A DNA stretch of 64,000 nucleotides from Natrarchaeobius oligotrophus (GCF_003841465.1 NZ_REFZ01000010.1:90371-154370); one strand, 5' to 3'. Counted from the stretch's first letter, positions 28,307 through 36,936 are shown. Made by a program: numbers and translations. Notes: generated by a model from the sequence alone, not told the origin.

Positions 28307-28338
28307 AAAGGCGGTCAGCCACAAAGGCGGTCAGCCAC
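28307..28338. repeat. Tandem 16-bp repeat AAAGGCGGTCAGCCAC (2 copies)
   Basis: Two perfect adjacent copies (28307-28322 and 28323-28338) in the spacer between the permease and ATPase genes of the transporter. Each copy can fold weakly (GGCGGTCAGCC). Its role is unknown. Confidence 0.5.
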
Positions 28339-28379
28339 ACCGATGGACGAAACGAAACCGAGACGAAAAGCCCGACCGC

Positions 28380-29306
28380 TTACTGCTTGACGCTGCCCTC
28401 CGTCAGCCCCTCGACGATCGGCTTCTGGAAGAGGACGAACAGGACGAGGATGGGTGCCGTCGCCACGGTCGACGCCGCCATCATCTCACCCCAGTACGCC
28501 GTCGTCTGCGTCTCGAAGCTCTGAATGCCGATCGCAAACGGCGTCACGTCGCCACTTGCGAGAATCGACGCGAACAGCACCTCGTTGAAGGCGACGAGGA
28601 AGACGAACATTCCGGTCGCCGCAATTCCCGGTGCGGCCATCGGGAGAATAATGCGGACGAGCGCCTGTATTCGCGAACAGCCGTCGACCCGTGCCGCCTC
28701 CTCGACGGAGTCAGGGATCGTGTCGAAAAAGCCCCTGAGCATCCAAATTGCGACGGGAACGGTGAACGTCGTGTAGACGAAGATGATTCCGTGGTAGGTG
28801 TTGACCATCGGGAATCCGATGTTGTTCTGGATCCAGATGAACATCAGGTACATCGGGAGCAGGATGAGAATACCCGGGATCATCTGCGTCCCGAGCAGGG
28901 CACCGCCAACGGCCCCCTTCCCGGGGAACCGGTACTTCGAGAAGGCGTACCCGCCCAGGCAGCCGACCACGAGGGCGAATCCGGTCGTCGTCATAGCGAT
29001 GACGAGACTGTTGATGAAGTAATCTAACACCGGGAATCGGCCCCACATGGTGACGTAGTTCTCGTAGTGGAGAATTTCGAGGAGAATCACGGGGTCCTGA
29101 ACGATCAACGGAATCTCCGAGAGTTCGATCGGCAGCAGTTGCGGGTCTGCGGCCGTAATTTCGGTTCGAGTCCGGAAACTCGAGATGATCATCCAGTAGA
29201 TGGGAAACAGCGCGAACAGCAACAGACAGCCTAGAATTCCTCTCGAGAGGAGGTCGAACAGCTGGTCTTTGGCGGACGGCGAGAGCCGCAGTTCGTCGGG
29301 AATCAT
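28380..29306 (-). CDS. ABC sugar transporter permease (MalG-like)
   Basis: 308 residues, inner permease of the CUT1 importer. Six hydrophobic segments are visible, starting with LLLFALFPIYWMIISSF near residue 32. The EAA loop appears as EAARVDGCSRIQALVRIILPMAAPG, where the ATPase docks. It overlaps the start of the previous gene by 4 bp (ATGA), so the two permeases are translationally coupled. Substrate specificity cannot be read from the permease; the neighbouring amino-sugar genes suggest chitin breakdown products. Confidence 0.93.
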   Translation of the reverse strand: MIPDELRLSPSAKDQLFDLLSRGILGCLLLFALFPIYWMIISSFRTRTEITAADPQLLPIELSEIPLIVQDPVILLEILHYENYVTMWGRFPVLDYFINSLVIAMTTTGFALVVGCLGGYAFSKYRFPGKGAVGGALLGTQMIPGILILLPMYLMFIWIQNNIGFPMVNTYHGIIFVYTTFTVPVAIWMLRGFFDTIPDSVEEAARVDGCSRIQALVRIILPMAAPGIAATGMFVFLVAFNEVLFASILASGDVTPFAIGIQSFETQTTAYWGEMMAASTVATAPILVLFVLFQKPIVEGLTEGSVKQ

Positions 29307-30289
29307 TCGTCACCCTCCGTGAAGTCGTCGTCGAAAAGATATTTGTAATAGATCATCGCCATCGTCATCGCGATGATAAAGAGGACCACGCTCATCGCGG
29401 CCCCTCGCCCGAACTGGTAGTTCGAGAAGGCGAACTCGTAGATGTACAGAATACCGACCTGGCCCGAACGTGGCGGCTGTGCGCCCAGCAAGACGTACGG
29501 TGCGGTGAAGTTGATCATCGTCCACAGCATCACCAGCAACACGACGACGGCTGAAACCGGCTTTAGCTGCGGGAACGTGATGTAGCGGAACTTCTCCCAC
29601 CGGCCGGCACCGTCGATAGACGCGGCCTCGTACAGCTGTTCGGGAATTCCCTGGAGGCCTGCGTAGAGCATGATCATGACAAGCGGAAACTGCGTCCAGG
29701 AGTGGGTGAGGACGAGCGTCCAGATGGCGTTGTCACCGATCAACCAATAGATCGGCTCGTTGATGAGACCGATCGAGAGCAGAATGTTGTTGATGATTCC
29801 GCTCTGTTGCTGGAACATCATCCGCCAGATGAGCAGCGTGACGACGACCGGAGCGACCCACGGGAGCAACAGGAGGGTCCGCGCCACGAATCGCCCTTTG
29901 AATTGCTGGTTGAGGACCAGCGCTGCCGTCAGTCCGAGGACGTACGTCACCACGAGCGACCCGACCGCGAAGATGACCGTCTGACGGATCGAGAACCAGA
30001 ATCGACTGCCAACGACGGTGCCCGGGTCGAGCACGTCGAAGTAGTTCTCGAGCCCGACGAGCGGCGCTCTGTGCCACTGTTGGGCGTAGGTCGAGTTGAC
30101 GCCCATAAAGCTGATGAGCGTACCCCAGATGATCGGGAGAAAGTGAATAATACACATCATCGCAAGCCCCGGAGCGAGGAGCTTGTACGCAAAGCGCTGT
30201 TCTTCGGATAGCCGACTGTAAAACGGGAGGTAGTTCCCGAATTGCACGTCGGCTAGTCGTCTTCGAAACTGTCTCGTCGTACTCGCCAT
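29303..30289 (-). CDS. ABC sugar transporter permease (MalF-like)
   Basis: 328 residues. It has the longer N-terminus typical of MalF/UgpA-like partners and six membrane segments, the first being LAPGLAMMCIIHFLPIIWGTL after a cytoplasmic stretch. The EAA loop reads EAASIDGAGRWEKFRYITFPQLKP. It pairs with 28380-29306 (4-bp overlap) to form the channel. It follows the binding-protein gene by 178 bp, a spacer that may allow higher expression of the binding protein, as is common in such operons. Confidence 0.93.
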   Translation of the reverse strand: MASTTRQFRRRLADVQFGNYLPFYSRLSEEQRFAYKLLAPGLAMMCIIHFLPIIWGTLISFMGVNSTYAQQWHRAPLVGLENYFDVLDPGTVVGSRFWFSIRQTVIFAVGSLVVTYVLGLTAALVLNQQFKGRFVARTLLLLPWVAPVVVTLLIWRMMFQQQSGIINNILLSIGLINEPIYWLIGDNAIWTLVLTHSWTQFPLVMIMLYAGLQGIPEQLYEAASIDGAGRWEKFRYITFPQLKPVSAVVVLLVMLWTMINFTAPYVLLGAQPPRSGQVGILYIYEFAFSNYQFGRGAAMSVVLFIIAMTMAMIYYKYLFDDDFTEGDE

Positions 30290-30467
30290 AACAGTTATCT
30301 GGGTTGAGTTGGATTAATGTTTTTCGCTCTCGGGAGCGCCAGGACGTGATCGACCGCCGAAGCTGTCGTCCGGACGACGACAGGACGCGACTGGTGGTCG
30401 GCGACCCGAACAAAGCGTAGAGCGCACAGTGCGATCCCGGCAGGGATAGCTGGGACGCCCGTTTCGA

Positions 30468-31745
30468 CTACAGCGTCTGGTGTGCGACTTCGGCAGCGTC
30501 GTCGAGGACATCCTCGACGTCTCCCTCTTCGAGGTCGCCGGTCACGGCGTTCTGGATGACCTCGGCGACGGCTCTGTTGAGTTCGCCCTCGATCTCGCCC
30601 CAGCCGAGCACCTGCGGGTACGTCTGTGCAACCGGGAAAACGTCCTCGTTGAACGCCTCGTACAGATCGTGGTCGAAGTACTCGGTGTCGAATCCGTCGG
30701 GGTTAGTCGGCAGGAATCCGATCGTACTCGAAATTTCGGCGTTGGGTTCGGCGCGCAGCAGGTAGTCGATCCACTGTGCGGCCGCCTCGGGTTCGTCGGT
30801 CCACGGGTGGATGCCGAGCAGTTCCATACCGAAGAACGTGCCGCCGTCGCCGTCGGGACCGACCGGCGGGGCGGAGATCGAGAGGTCGTCCAGCGACTGG
30901 CCGTCCTCATCTTCGTACGCGCCGACCGTTCCGAGGGCGTCGACCGTGCTGGCCATCTGTCGGCCCGCGAACGCGCCGTTGATGTCGGCTGCGGCCCACT
31001 CGACCGTCTCCGACGGCATCACGTCGTACTCCTGGTACAGATCGGCGTAGAACTCGAGTGCCTGGACCCCCTCCTCGTTGTGGAACGCCGGCTCGGAGTA
31101 GTCGTCGGTGAGCAACTGTCCGCCGCTCTGCCAGAGGAACATCGCGAAGTTCCGCATGGGCTCGAAGTCCGACCCCATCAGTGCGAAGTAGTGGTTATCA
31201 CCGTCGTAGGCCTGTGCCTGATCGACGAGGTCGTCCCAGTCGTCGGGATGTCCGTCGACGCCGCCATCCTCGACCTCTTCGTCGATCTGCTGCCACGCGC
31301 GCGGCCCCCAGAACCACGGGATGCCCACGATGTCACCCTGGAACGTCGCGACGTCCATCGCACCCTCTTCGAACATGCCGGTGTCCGGGATGTGATCGAC
31401 GACCTCGTCGGACTCCAGGTCCATCCAGCCGCCCGCATCGGCCTGTTCCGGAATCCACGTCGACGCGATCTCTTGAACGTCAGGGCCGGTCTGGCTCGTG
31501 ATGTCGCTCAAAAGCGTCTCCTGAGCCTCACCCCATCCGACGAACTCGAACTCCACGTGGATTCCGGTCTCCTCTTCGAAGATTTCGGCGTGTTCTTCGA
31601 AGTACTCTTCGGCACCGGGAGCATCCATGTACCGCGTTTCGATCGTCGTCGGCCCATCGTTGTCTCCGCCGATACACCCCGCAAGACTGAATGCAGTCGC
31701 TGCACCTGTCGTTGCAAGCACCTTCCGCCGGGTATGACGTCTCAT
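30468..31745 (-). CDS. Sugar ABC transporter substrate-binding lipoprotein
   Basis: 425 residues, family 1 extracellular solute-binding protein. The N-terminus combines a Tat motif (RRHTRRKVLA) with a lipobox (FSLAGC, Cys24), as usual for haloarchaeal binding proteins held to the membrane by a lipid. The mature part has the CUT1 pattern: ETRYMDAPGAEEYFEEHAEIFEEETGI, QTGPDVQEI and ALMGSDFEPMRNFAMFLWQSGG. It is the first gene of the transporter operon. A TATA-like TATAATG at about 31768-31775 and a purine-rich GGGGGTGAGG (about 31752-31761) precede it. The likely ligand is a chitooligosaccharide or amino sugar, by context only. Confidence 0.92.
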   Translation of the reverse strand: MRRHTRRKVLATTGAATAFSLAGCIGGDNDGPTTIETRYMDAPGAEEYFEEHAEIFEEETGIHVEFEFVGWGEAQETLLSDITSQTGPDVQEIASTWIPEQADAGGWMDLESDEVVDHIPDTGMFEEGAMDVATFQGDIVGIPWFWGPRAWQQIDEEVEDGGVDGHPDDWDDLVDQAQAYDGDNHYFALMGSDFEPMRNFAMFLWQSGGQLLTDDYSEPAFHNEEGVQALEFYADLYQEYDVMPSETVEWAAADINGAFAGRQMASTVDALGTVGAYEDEDGQSLDDLSISAPPVGPDGDGGTFFGMELLGIHPWTDEPEAAAQWIDYLLRAEPNAEISSTIGFLPTNPDGFDTEYFDHDLYEAFNEDVFPVAQTYPQVLGWGEIEGELNRAVAEVIQNAVTGDLEEGDVEDVLDDAAEVAHQTL

Positions 31746-31940
31746 AGCTAAGCCTCACCCCCGTATTGTGACACATTATACATAACTTTTTCCAAAAATG
31801 CACGAGGTAAGCGCTGGAGCAAATCGGACGGGTTCCGAGCGAAAACGACGGAGGGACAAACCCAGAGCGAACGGCAGCAGCGCGACCGAAATCCGGCGAT
31901 AGTGGGTGAATATATAATGGATCGTCACGAACACCCTGCT
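31746..31940. promoter_or_regulatory. Divergent promoter region, transporter / dehydratase-like gene
   Basis: Minus side: a TATA-like box at about 31768-31778 for the binding-protein gene, plus a Shine-Dalgarno-like GGGGGTGAGG. Plus side: TATATAATG at about 31910-31918, about 26 bp upstream of the ATG at 31941, the spacing of a leaderless transcript. Shared control of uptake and catabolism is plausible. Confidence 0.55.
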
Positions 31941-33092
31941 ATGCAAATCACCGACTACGAACTGTTCGAAGTTCCGCCCCGCTGGCTCTTTCTGAAGATC
32001 GAGACCGACGCCGGCGTCGTCGGGTGGGGGGAGCCGATCGTCGAAGGGCGAGCGCGAACCGTGCGCACCGCCGTCGAAGAGGTGATGAACAGCTATCTGG
32101 TGGGGAAGGATCCGCACAACATCGAGGATCACTGGCAGGCGATGTACCGGGGCTGTTTCTACAGAGGTGGACCAGTTCTGATGAGCGCGATCGCGGGCAT
32201 CGATCAGGCGCTCTGGGACATCAAAGGAAAGAGCTTCGACGTTCCCGTCTACGAGCTGCTGGGTGGGCAGACTCGAGATCGGATCCGCGTCTACCAGTGG
32301 ATCGGCGGCGATCGCGTCACCGAGATCGGAGCCGAGGCGAAACAGCTGGCCGACGCCGGATACACCGCGTTGAAGATGGACGCGTCGAACCAGATGCGCC
32401 ACCTCGAGCCTCCCGAAGCGGTCGGCGACGTCGTCGAACGCGTCCGTCACGTTCGCGACGTAGTTGGAGACGGAATGGACATCGTCGTCGATTTCCGGGG
32501 ACGCATCTCGAAATCGCTCGCCAAGCGGGTCATCGCGGCGCTCGAGGAGTTCGATCTGCTGTTCGTCGAAGAGCCCGTGCTTCCGGAGAACCTCGAGTAT
32601 CTGCCGACGCTCGCCGAGCGAACGAACGTCGCGATGGCGACGGGTGAACGACTCTACTCCCGGTGGGATTTCAAACCGCTGTTCGCGCGGGGCGGCGTCG
32701 ACGTGATTCAGCCGGACGTCTCTCATGCTGGCGGAATCTCGGAGCTGGTCCGAATCGCCGCGATGGCAGAGACCCACGACGTCGCCGTTGCACCGAACTG
32801 TCCACTCGGTCCGATCGCGCTCGCCGCGTCGCTGCAGGTGAGCGCGTACATTCCGAATCTTCTCGTACAGGATCACGGGTTCGACATCTACCCGGCACCG
32901 AAAAGCGCCGCGGACCACTACCTCCACGACTCGTCGGTGTTCGAGTTCGTCGACGGATACCTCTCTCCGCTCGACGGTGCCGGTCTCGGCCTCGAAATCG
33001 ACGAATCAGCCGTTCGAAAGCGATCACGCCAGGAACTCGACTGGTCGAACCCGATCTGGCGACACGAAGACGGCAGTATCGCCGAGTGGTAA
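31941..33092 (+). CDS. DgoD-like enolase-superfamily dehydratase with altered catalytic residues
   Basis: 383 residues from the ATG at 31941, chosen by the TATA spacing and by alignment with D-galactonate dehydratase (MQITDYELFEVPPRW). The whole length follows DgoD, from LKIETDAGVVGWGEP to the final WRHEDGSIAEW. The three Mg ligands remain: Asp in VVDF, Glu in FVEEP, Glu in TGERL. The two catalytic histidines of E. coli DgoD (His185 in DFHGR, His285 in APHCPLG) are Arg (DFRGR) and Asn (APNCPLG) here, and the Glu of LQEQ aligns with Asp. The Asp of QPDxSHAGG is kept. The reaction is therefore probably not plain galactonate dehydration. Position in the amino-sugar locus suggests a 2-amino or 2-acetamido aldonic acid as substrate, which is inference. 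Confidence 0.85.
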   Translation: MQITDYELFEVPPRWLFLKIETDAGVVGWGEPIVEGRARTVRTAVEEVMNSYLVGKDPHNIEDHWQAMYRGCFYRGGPVLMSAIAGIDQALWDIKGKSFDVPVYELLGGQTRDRIRVYQWIGGDRVTEIGAEAKQLADAGYTALKMDASNQMRHLEPPEAVGDVVERVRHVRDVVGDGMDIVVDFRGRISKSLAKRVIAALEEFDLLFVEEPVLPENLEYLPTLAERTNVAMATGERLYSRWDFKPLFARGGVDVIQPDVSHAGGISELVRIAAMAETHDVAVAPNCPLGPIALAASLQVSAYIPNLLVQDHGFDIYPAPKSAADHYLHDSSVFEFVDGYLSPLDGAGLGLEIDESAVRKRSRQELDWSNPIWRHEDGSIAEW

Positions 33093-33597
33093 TCCGTCTC
33101 GGAGTCGAACTCCGAAGCCTCGCATCGTCTCGCTGTTTTATCGTGGAGACGGCTAGCGCCGTTACACTCCCTGCGTGCGTGTACGTCGCGCGTCGATTCC
33201 GCTGTGGTCGCTTTCGGCGACCGCGTCGGCCGGAGAACCCGTCCGCTCGCCGCGGCGTTTCGGTAGGAGAAACAGCGGCGGAAATAGAAGGGAACGCCGA
33301 CGAACCGCCGCTCGCGCCCCGTATGCGTGAAGTTATCATTCATGCCAGTGACGTCGCCGCCGCGATCATTCGCCACCTCGTCCGAACGATTTTTTCGGAG
33401 TACGAAACAAAAGCGCGCATTGCGCCCGATTATCACGCTCGAACCGAGAGTCAATTACAGCCGTACAGCTGTAATATACGGTCGTAATTCGGCTGTGTTT
33501 CGGCTATCGAAACGCCAGTGTCACGACGGTGTGGACTCGAACGTCGCGAGACGAACCGAACGAACCGGATCTGAACGAATACGCGTCCGACGACCGA
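33093..33597. other. Non-coding spacer between convergent genes
   Basis: The 505 bp between the ends of the dehydratase-like and deacetylase genes show no convincing ORF. The second half is AT-richer and contains a perfect 8-bp inverted repeat at 33454-33475, which may end transcripts or be a small-RNA or operator site. Confidence 0.4.
33454..33475. repeat. Inverted repeat ATTACAGC-N6-GCTGTAAT
   Basis: Perfect 8-bp arms with spacer CGTACA in the spacer between convergent genes. It could be a transcript-end hairpin or a regulator site. Confidence 0.45.
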
Positions 33598-34299
33598 TCA
33601 GCCCAGGTACTCGTCGGCCTGCTCGTGGAGCGGGACGAACCCTTCGGCGCTCGCGGCCCCCGTTCGTTTCCCGAGCGTGGCGTCCTCGGCTGCGACGCCC
33701 TCGATGAGGTTGTCGAACTCCGCATCGATGCCGCCGTGTTCCTCGAGGAACTCGACCTGTGACTCGTGGTGGTCGATAGCCGCGGCCTTTCGGTCTTCGT
33801 AGCCGGAGACGTCGACGAACACCGTCGGCTCGAACGACGACGTCGGCTTTCCAAAGAAGTAGACGTTGTCGGGATCGGACGGCTCGTGGTCCGTTTCGAC
33901 CAGCGGGAGCGAGGACATGTAGTAGGCGTCGGTCACGAGGCGAGACGTCACCCGGTGGTCGGGGTGCAGGTCCTCACGGTAGTGAGTCAGGATGAGGTCC
34001 GGATCGTGTTCGCGGATCGTCTCGACGATCGCGAGGCGGTTCTCGAGGGAGTACTCGATGCGCCCGTCCTCGAAGCCGAGAAACGTCACGTCGGTCGCGC
34101 CGAGTTCCGCTCCCGAGCGGCGAGCTTCCTCGGCTCTCGTCTCCGCGATCGCGGCTTCGTTCTCGTCGAAACCACCGTACTCGCCTTTCGTCATGTGCGC
34201 GATCGTAACGGTATCCCCGCGGTCTGCGTGTTTCGCCAGCGTCCCCCCACAGAAGATATCTGCGTCGTCGGGATGTGCAACGATTGCTAACAACTCCAT
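33598..34299 (-). CDS. PIG-L/LmbE-family N-acetylglucosaminyl deacetylase
   Basis: 233 residues from the ATG at 34299 (MELLAIVAHPDDADIFCGG); five more codons upstream are possible. This family removes acetyl groups from GlcNAc-type sugars using a zinc ion held by the HPDD motif and a downstream His. Here these are AHPDDAD (about 8-14) and HPDHR (about 115-119). The length fits the small PIG-L proteins, which include the archaeal diacetylchitobiose deacetylase Dac of Thermococcus. No signal peptide is seen, so it acts in the cytoplasm, after uptake. With the chitinase island and glucosaminate-type genes next door, it probably turns GlcNAc or (GlcNAc)2 into glucosamine forms. Sequence alone cannot exclude mycothiol/bacillithiol-type substrates. 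Confidence 0.85.
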   Translation of the reverse strand: MELLAIVAHPDDADIFCGGTLAKHADRGDTVTIAHMTKGEYGGFDENEAAIAETRAEEARRSGAELGATDVTFLGFEDGRIEYSLENRLAIVETIREHDPDLILTHYREDLHPDHRVTSRLVTDAYYMSSLPLVETDHEPSDPDNVYFFGKPTSSFEPTVFVDVSGYEDRKAAAIDHHESQVEFLEEHGGIDAEFDNLIEGVAAEDATLGKRTGAASAEGFVPLHEQADEYLG

Positions 34300-34370
34300 G
34301 TGCAACAGCCACATCGAAACGGATCTATTTCAGGATAACGGACCGTCCCGGCCGAACGTCCACGGAGCGG

Positions 34371-35117
34371 TCACTCGAGCGCGGAGGTGAGCATCCGACT
34401 CGCGCTGAGTAACAGTCCCGGAATGTTCTCTTCGAACCGCTTTCCCGAAAGCTCGTCCGCCTGGCCGGAGACGTAGACGGCGGAGACGAAGTCGTCGGTC
34501 CGCAGGCTGACGGCGACGCTGTTGACGTCCGGGAACTGCTCCTGGCGATCGAGCGAGAAACCGCGCTCGCGGATGCGATTGAGCTCCATCGAGAGCTCGT
34601 CGCGATCGGTGATGGTGTGGTCGGTCAGCGCCGGACAGGTCTCGAGGATGGAATCGATCCGTCGCTCGGGTAGCTCCGCGAGAATCGCTTTTCCGGCGGC
34701 GCTGCAGTGGAGGTAGCGCGTGTTGTACGCGGGGAACGTCCCGCTGTAGTACTGGTCAGCACAGTAGACGTCGATCGCGACGCCGTCTCGCTCGACGACG
34801 AGACCCGCGACCTCGTTTGCCATCTCCGCCAGCTCGTCGACCGGATCGCGAACGGTCCGGATCAGCTCGTTGTTCCACTCGAGCCGGCGAGCACAGTCGA
34901 GCAATCGAATCGACGGTCGGTACCGACTCTCGACTTTCTCGGCGTATCCGAGGGAGACGAGCGTGTTCACGTGTTTGTACGCCGTACTCTTGGTCACGTC
35001 GGTCCGGGACGCGATCTCGGTGACGCCCACCGGCCGTGGCGCGTCGACGAGCACGTGCAGTACCGAGAACGACCGAACGGTCGCTTCGATCGCTTCCCCC
35101 TCCGTTTGCGTACTCAT
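34371..35117 (-). CDS. IclR-family transcriptional regulator
   Basis: 248 residues. A winged-helix DNA-binding domain spans about 8-70 (VTEIASRTDVTKSTAYKHVNTLVSLGYAEK). An effector-binding domain spans about 75-247 (DELAEMANEVAGLVVER, LHCSAAGKAILAELPE, GFSLDRQEQFPDVNSVAVSL). IclR proteins sense small sugar acids or aromatic acids. It sits between the deacetylase and the SelA-like lyase, is transcribed away from the lyase, and shares an 86-bp promoter region with it. It is therefore the likely local regulator of this amino-sugar locus. The ligand may be a pathway intermediate such as glucosaminate or 2-keto-3-deoxygluconate, by inference. Confidence 0.92.
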   Translation of the reverse strand: MSTQTEGEAIEATVRSFSVLHVLVDAPRPVGVTEIASRTDVTKSTAYKHVNTLVSLGYAEKVESRYRPSIRLLDCARRLEWNNELIRTVRDPVDELAEMANEVAGLVVERDGVAIDVYCADQYYSGTFPAYNTRYLHCSAAGKAILAELPERRIDSILETCPALTDHTITDRDELSMELNRIRERGFSLDRQEQFPDVNSVAVSLRTDDFVSAVYVSGQADELSGKRFEENIPGLLLSASRMLTSALE

Positions 35118-35203
35118 ACCGCGGGCTTCGGATCGAACCGATATCAGTGTTTCCCAGATCGAAACGGCAGCGGAACCGAACTTTTTTATTCACTATGCAC
35201 TGA
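35118..35203. promoter_or_regulatory. Divergent promoter between IclR regulator and SelA-like lyase
   Basis: Contains ATCG-AAC-CGAT (35132-35142), a partial repeat GATCGAAAC at 35158-35166, and a TATA-like CTTTTTTATT at 35181-35190 placed for a nearly leaderless lyase transcript. It is the expected site of IclR control. Confidence 0.5.
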
Positions 35204-36442
35204 ATGGACTCCATGGACAGGGCTGTCGAAGTCAAATCTATCTACGAAGAGCTAGGCGTCCCCGCTGTGGTCAATGCGACCGGAACGAAAACGCGAATCG
35301 GCGGAAGCCGCATCCGCAGCGAAGCGATCGACGCGATGAAACGAGCCGGCGACTCTTTCGTTCGAATCTCCGATCTACAGGCCGAAGCCAGCGAACGAAT
35401 CGCCGAGGTGACCGGCGCGGAAGCGGGATACGTGACGAGCGGTGCATCCGCAGGGCTCCTGCTCAGCGCCGCCGCTGCACTCGCCGGCCGCGACGTCCAC
35501 CGGATGGACCTCCTTCCCGAGACGACCGGCTTCGCCGACGAGATCGTCATGCCCCGAACGCACCGAACCGGCTACGACCACGCGTTCCGGGCCGCCGGCG
35601 CGACGATCGTCGACGTCGGCACCAACGACAGACACCTCGGCACCGGCGCGACGAACGTCGAACCCTGGGAGATCGACCGCGCGATCACCGACGAGACGGC
35701 CGCGGTCGGCTACGTCCAGAAACCCTACACCGAACCCCCCCTCGAGGTGGTCGCGGAGATCGCCCACGACCACGGCGTCCCCGTCATCGTCGACGCCGCG
35801 GCGGAACTGCCGCCGGCGGAGAACCTCACTCGGTTCGTCGAGGAGGGGGCGGATCTGGTGGTCTTCAGCGGCGGAAAGGCGATCAGGGGACCCCAGACGA
35901 CGGGTATCGTCGCCGGCCGGCGGGATCTCATCGAGTCCATCGCGTTGCAACACCTCGATATGCACGCCGCACACGACGTCTGGAATCCGCCCGAAACGCT
36001 GATCGACAGCGATCGGCTCGGCTGCGTTCCGCGTCAGGGGATCGGCCGCTCGATGAAAGTCGGAAAAGAAGAGCTCGTCGGCATCATCGTCGCACTCGAG
36101 GCCTTCCTCGAGGAGGACCACGCGGCAAACGCTCGAGCGTGGCGTCGGGACGCGGACCGAATCGCGGACGAACTCGCGGCGGTCGACGGATTCCAGACGC
36201 ACGTAACCGACGGAAACGACGTCGCGGTCGCACCGGAGGTCGTCGTCCGCGTCGACCCGAGCGAAACCGGCGTCTCGGCGACGGAGCTCGTTCGAGCGCT
36301 TCACGACGAGAATCCGCGCGTGTTCGTCGGAACCGATCGACTCGACGAAGGAATACTCACGATCAATCCGATGTGTCTCGACGACGAGGAGGCGGAGTAC
36401 GTCGTCGGACGGATCAGCGACCACGTCGAGTCCGCTAGCTGA
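35204..36442 (+). CDS. SelA-fold PLP enzyme, candidate D-glucosaminate ammonia-lyase
   Basis: 412 residues from 35204 (an ATG at 35213 is an alternative). It belongs to the fold-type I PLP group with SelA and D-glucosaminate-6-phosphate ammonia-lyase (DgaE-type). Visible landmarks are LGVPAVVNATGTKTRIGGS at the N-terminus, TSGASAGLLLSAAA, the PLP-ring Asp198 in VIVDAAAELPP, and the PLP Lys225 in FSGGKAIRGPQTTG. These enzymes remove the 3-hydroxyl and 2-amino group of 2-amino-2-deoxygluconate (phosphate) to give the 2-keto-3-deoxy acid and ammonia. A RidA gene and a glucose dehydrogenase follow on the same strand, so an unphosphorylated glucosaminate substrate fits. There are no other selenocysteine genes here, so SelA function is unlikely. 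Confidence 0.85.
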   Translation: MDSMDRAVEVKSIYEELGVPAVVNATGTKTRIGGSRIRSEAIDAMKRAGDSFVRISDLQAEASERIAEVTGAEAGYVTSGASAGLLLSAAAALAGRDVHRMDLLPETTGFADEIVMPRTHRTGYDHAFRAAGATIVDVGTNDRHLGTGATNVEPWEIDRAITDETAAVGYVQKPYTEPPLEVVAEIAHDHGVPVIVDAAAELPPAENLTRFVEEGADLVVFSGGKAIRGPQTTGIVAGRRDLIESIALQHLDMHAAHDVWNPPETLIDSDRLGCVPRQGIGRSMKVGKEELVGIIVALEAFLEEDHAANARAWRRDADRIADELAAVDGFQTHVTDGNDVAVAPEVVVRVDPSETGVSATELVRALHDENPRVFVGTDRLDEGILTINPMCLDDEEAEYVVGRISDHVESAS

Positions 36443-36475
36443 GAGCGAACGCGGGCCGTGGAATCGAACGATCGG

Positions 36476-36520
36476 TCGAGTTGGTGAACCGGAAAACCGG
36501 CCGAACTGGTGAACCGAAAC
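36476..36520. repeat. Direct repeats TTGGTGAACCGGAA / CTGGTGAACCGAAA
   Basis: Two imperfect 20-bp copies (36476-36495 and 36501-36520) with a 25-bp period. They lie directly upstream of a TATA-like ACATTATC (about 36523-36530) that is spaced for the RidA start at 36556. Likely a regulator-binding site for the RidA-dehydrogenase pair. Confidence 0.45.
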
Positions 36521-36555
36521 CTACATTATCGACGCGGGAAATCATCTAGTTGGTT

Positions 36556-36936
36556 ATGAAAGAGGTATCTACAGCCGACGCACCGCCGAGCATCGGACCG
36601 TTTTCGCAGGGACTCGTCGACGACGGAACGGTGTACGTCTCCGGACAGGGGCCGATCGATCCCGAAACGGGCGACATCGTCGGCGACGACATCGAAGCGG
36701 AGACCCACCGGACGATGAAAAACATCGGCGCCGTCCTCGAGGCCGCGGGTAGTTCGCTCGACGACGTCGTGAAGGCGACCGTCTTCGTCCAGGACATGGA
36801 CAACTACGACGCGATCAACGGCGTCTACGAGAGCTACCTCAGCGAGCCCTACCCCGCACGAAGCGCCGTCCAGGTCGAGGATCTGCCGGTCGACATCGGG
36901 GTCGAAATCGAAGTCATCGCACGGGTCAGCCAATGA
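36556..36936 (+). CDS. ridA: RidA-family enamine/imine deaminase
   Basis: 126 residues from the ATG at 36556. RidA proteins speed the hydrolysis of enamine/imine intermediates released by PLP lyases, giving keto acids and ammonia. Motifs: SIGPFSQGL, VYVSGQGPIDPETGDIV, the central VVKATVFVQDM and the conserved active-site Arg in YPARSAVQVEDLP, with a C-terminal VEIEVIARV. A family trimer is expected. It follows the SelA-like lyase by 113 bp and overlaps the glucose dehydrogenase by 4 bp (ATGA). A lyase-deaminase partnership is exactly what a glucosaminate ammonia-lyase would need. Confidence 0.95.
   Translation: MKEVSTADAPPSIGPFSQGLVDDGTVYVSGQGPIDPETGDIVGDDIEAETHRTMKNIGAVLEAAGSSLDDVVKATVFVQDMDNYDAINGVYESYLSEPYPARSAVQVEDLPVDIGVEIEVIARVSQ

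Noticed and set aside
35204..36442. Selenocysteine synthase (SelA)
   Set aside because: The fold is the same, but no selenocysteine genes are nearby, haloarchaea do not use this bacterial enzyme, and the RidA and dehydrogenase context fits a sugar-acid lyase better.
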